Shown here one piece after another: positions 8,426-9,015 of a stretch of DNA of 9,015 bases. The stretch is from Flaviramulus sp. (GTDB lineage: Bacteria > Bacteroidota > Bacteroidia > Flavobacteriales > Flavobacteriaceae). The number at the start of each line of letters is the position of its first letter. Within the stretch, counting starts at the first letter, position 1. The notes under the pieces were generated by a model that was not told the origin of the DNA, searched no databases, and was given only the letters and a program-made list of their open reading frames with translations. Made by a program: the position numbers and the translations under genes. The stretch covers positions 1 through 9,015 of the forward strand of contig JALRJA010000059.1 in the NCBI GenBank assembly GCA_023255235.1. Reading direction: 5' to 3'.

Positions 8426-8947
8426 ATGTTTTTAAAAGCTTTAAAAGAAAAATCTAATAAAAATTATTTAAACAAATTAGTATCTGAAAGACAAGTAAAT
8501 CATTTAGATACTAATATTGATACTTTGGGTGTTTTATTAAATTTAGATGAGATTGATAATTTTGACAACTTTAGAATATTAGCAGACCATATTAATATTA
8601 GACCTAATAAACTCAAAATTATAGCTTTCACTAAAACAGAAAATACAAAAATAAATTTTTGGGATATATGTTTTACTCCTAAAGATTTTGGCTGGAACGG
8701 CACTATTAAAAACATTGAATTGCAATCGTTTATTGATACACCTTTTGATGCACTAATAAGTTATTATGAAAACCCAATTTTAGAACTAAAACTAATAACG
8801 GCATACTCTAAAGCAAAATTTAAAATAGGGATTTTACAAACAGATTTACGATTAAATGATTTAATATTGAAAACACCTTTAAATGAATTTGAATTATTTA
8901 AAAAAGAGTTAATAAAATACCTTAGGGTATTAAAAAAAATTAATTAA
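8426..8947 (+). CDS. DUF6913-like protein of unknown function, upstream of dapA
   Basis: A 173-residue soluble protein with no signal peptide, membrane segment or catalytic motif that I recognise. It resembles the Bacteroidota family DUF6913 commonly seen just before dapA; I recall this from its sequence pattern and position, not from a search. The best-conserved looking part is FWDICFTPKDFGWNGTI (about 79-95), then FDALISYYENP and a basic SKAKFKIGILQTDLRLNDLIL stretch (128-148), ending in a Lys-rich helix. The start ATG lies 18 bases after a good -7 element. The dapA ATG follows the stop by three bases, so the two are surely co-transcribed; whether the product affects lysine or cell-wall synthesis is unknown. 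Confidence 0.75.
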   Translation: MFLKALKEKSNKNYLNKLVSERQVNHLDTNIDTLGVLLNLDEIDNFDNFRILADHINIRPNKLKIIAFTKTENTKINFWDICFTPKDFGWNGTIKNIELQSFIDTPFDALISYYENPILELKLITAYSKAKFKIGILQTDLRLNDLILKTPLNEFELFKKELIKYLRVLKKIN

Positions 8948-8950
8948 ACA

Positions 8951-9015
8951 ATGAGTAACAAGTTTCTAGGAACAGGCATAGCAATAGTAACACCTTTTAA
9001 ATCAGATTTAAGTAT
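8951..9015 (+). CDS. dapA: 4-hydroxy-tetrahydrodipicolinate synthase DapA, 5' end only
   Basis: DapA condenses pyruvate with aspartate semialdehyde, the first committed step of lysine and diaminopimelate synthesis. Only 21 codons are in the window, reading MSNKFLGTGIAIVTPFKSDL and on. The GTGIAIVTPF block is the conserved first strand of the DapA TIM barrel (GxxxAxxTPF), which makes the call good despite the short length. The catalytic lysine and tyrosine lie beyond the window. It follows the DUF6913-like gene after a three-base gap with no promoter of its own visible. Confidence 0.88.
   Translation, partial: MSNKFLGTGIAIVTPFKSDLS

Overview
The window looks like a low-GC (roughly one third G+C) housekeeping segment of a marine-type Flavobacteriaceae genome (Bacteroidota). 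The reasons are the strongly AT-rich coding style, the near absence of Shine-Dalgarno sequences, TAnnTTTG-type -7 promoter elements, a nucleotidase split into two genes, and a Bacteroidota-specific small gene directly before dapA. I cannot name the species.

Layout from left to right. On the minus strand is the N-terminal two thirds of dnaA (replication initiator). Its homology stops abruptly at position 122 and is replaced, still in an open frame, by 121 bases of different composition running to the window edge. A 187-bp divergent intergenic region with three perfect inverted repeats separates dnaA from a hotdog acyl-CoA thioesterase (+). This meets, tail to tail with one base between, a minus-strand pair ribD (riboflavin biosynthesis) - YigZ/IMPACT-family gene. 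A GNAT acetyltransferase (+) diverges from ribD across 34 bp. Next is an overlapping plus-strand pair, prmC (release factor glutamine methyltransferase) and ligA (NAD+-dependent DNA ligase), whose stop and start codons share a base. A convergent gap with a weak hairpin follows. Then comes a minus-strand two-gene unit that splits a UshA-type 5'-nucleotidase into two polypeptides: a lipoprotein-like C-terminal substrate domain (promoter-proximal) and a Tat-exported N-terminal metallophosphatase. A compact divergent promoter separates this unit from a plus-strand DUF6913-like gene followed after three bases by the start of dapA, which is cut by the window end.

Most genes are ordinary core metabolism and information processing, and I see no CRISPR array, tRNA, rRNA, complete insertion sequence or defence system. 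The signals worth checking are the broken dnaA at the left end, the symmetric elements upstream of dnaA, a probable (near-)leaderless prmC-ligA transcript, and the two-chain nucleotidase whose halves appear to use different export routes. No intergenic stretch exceeds 300 bases.
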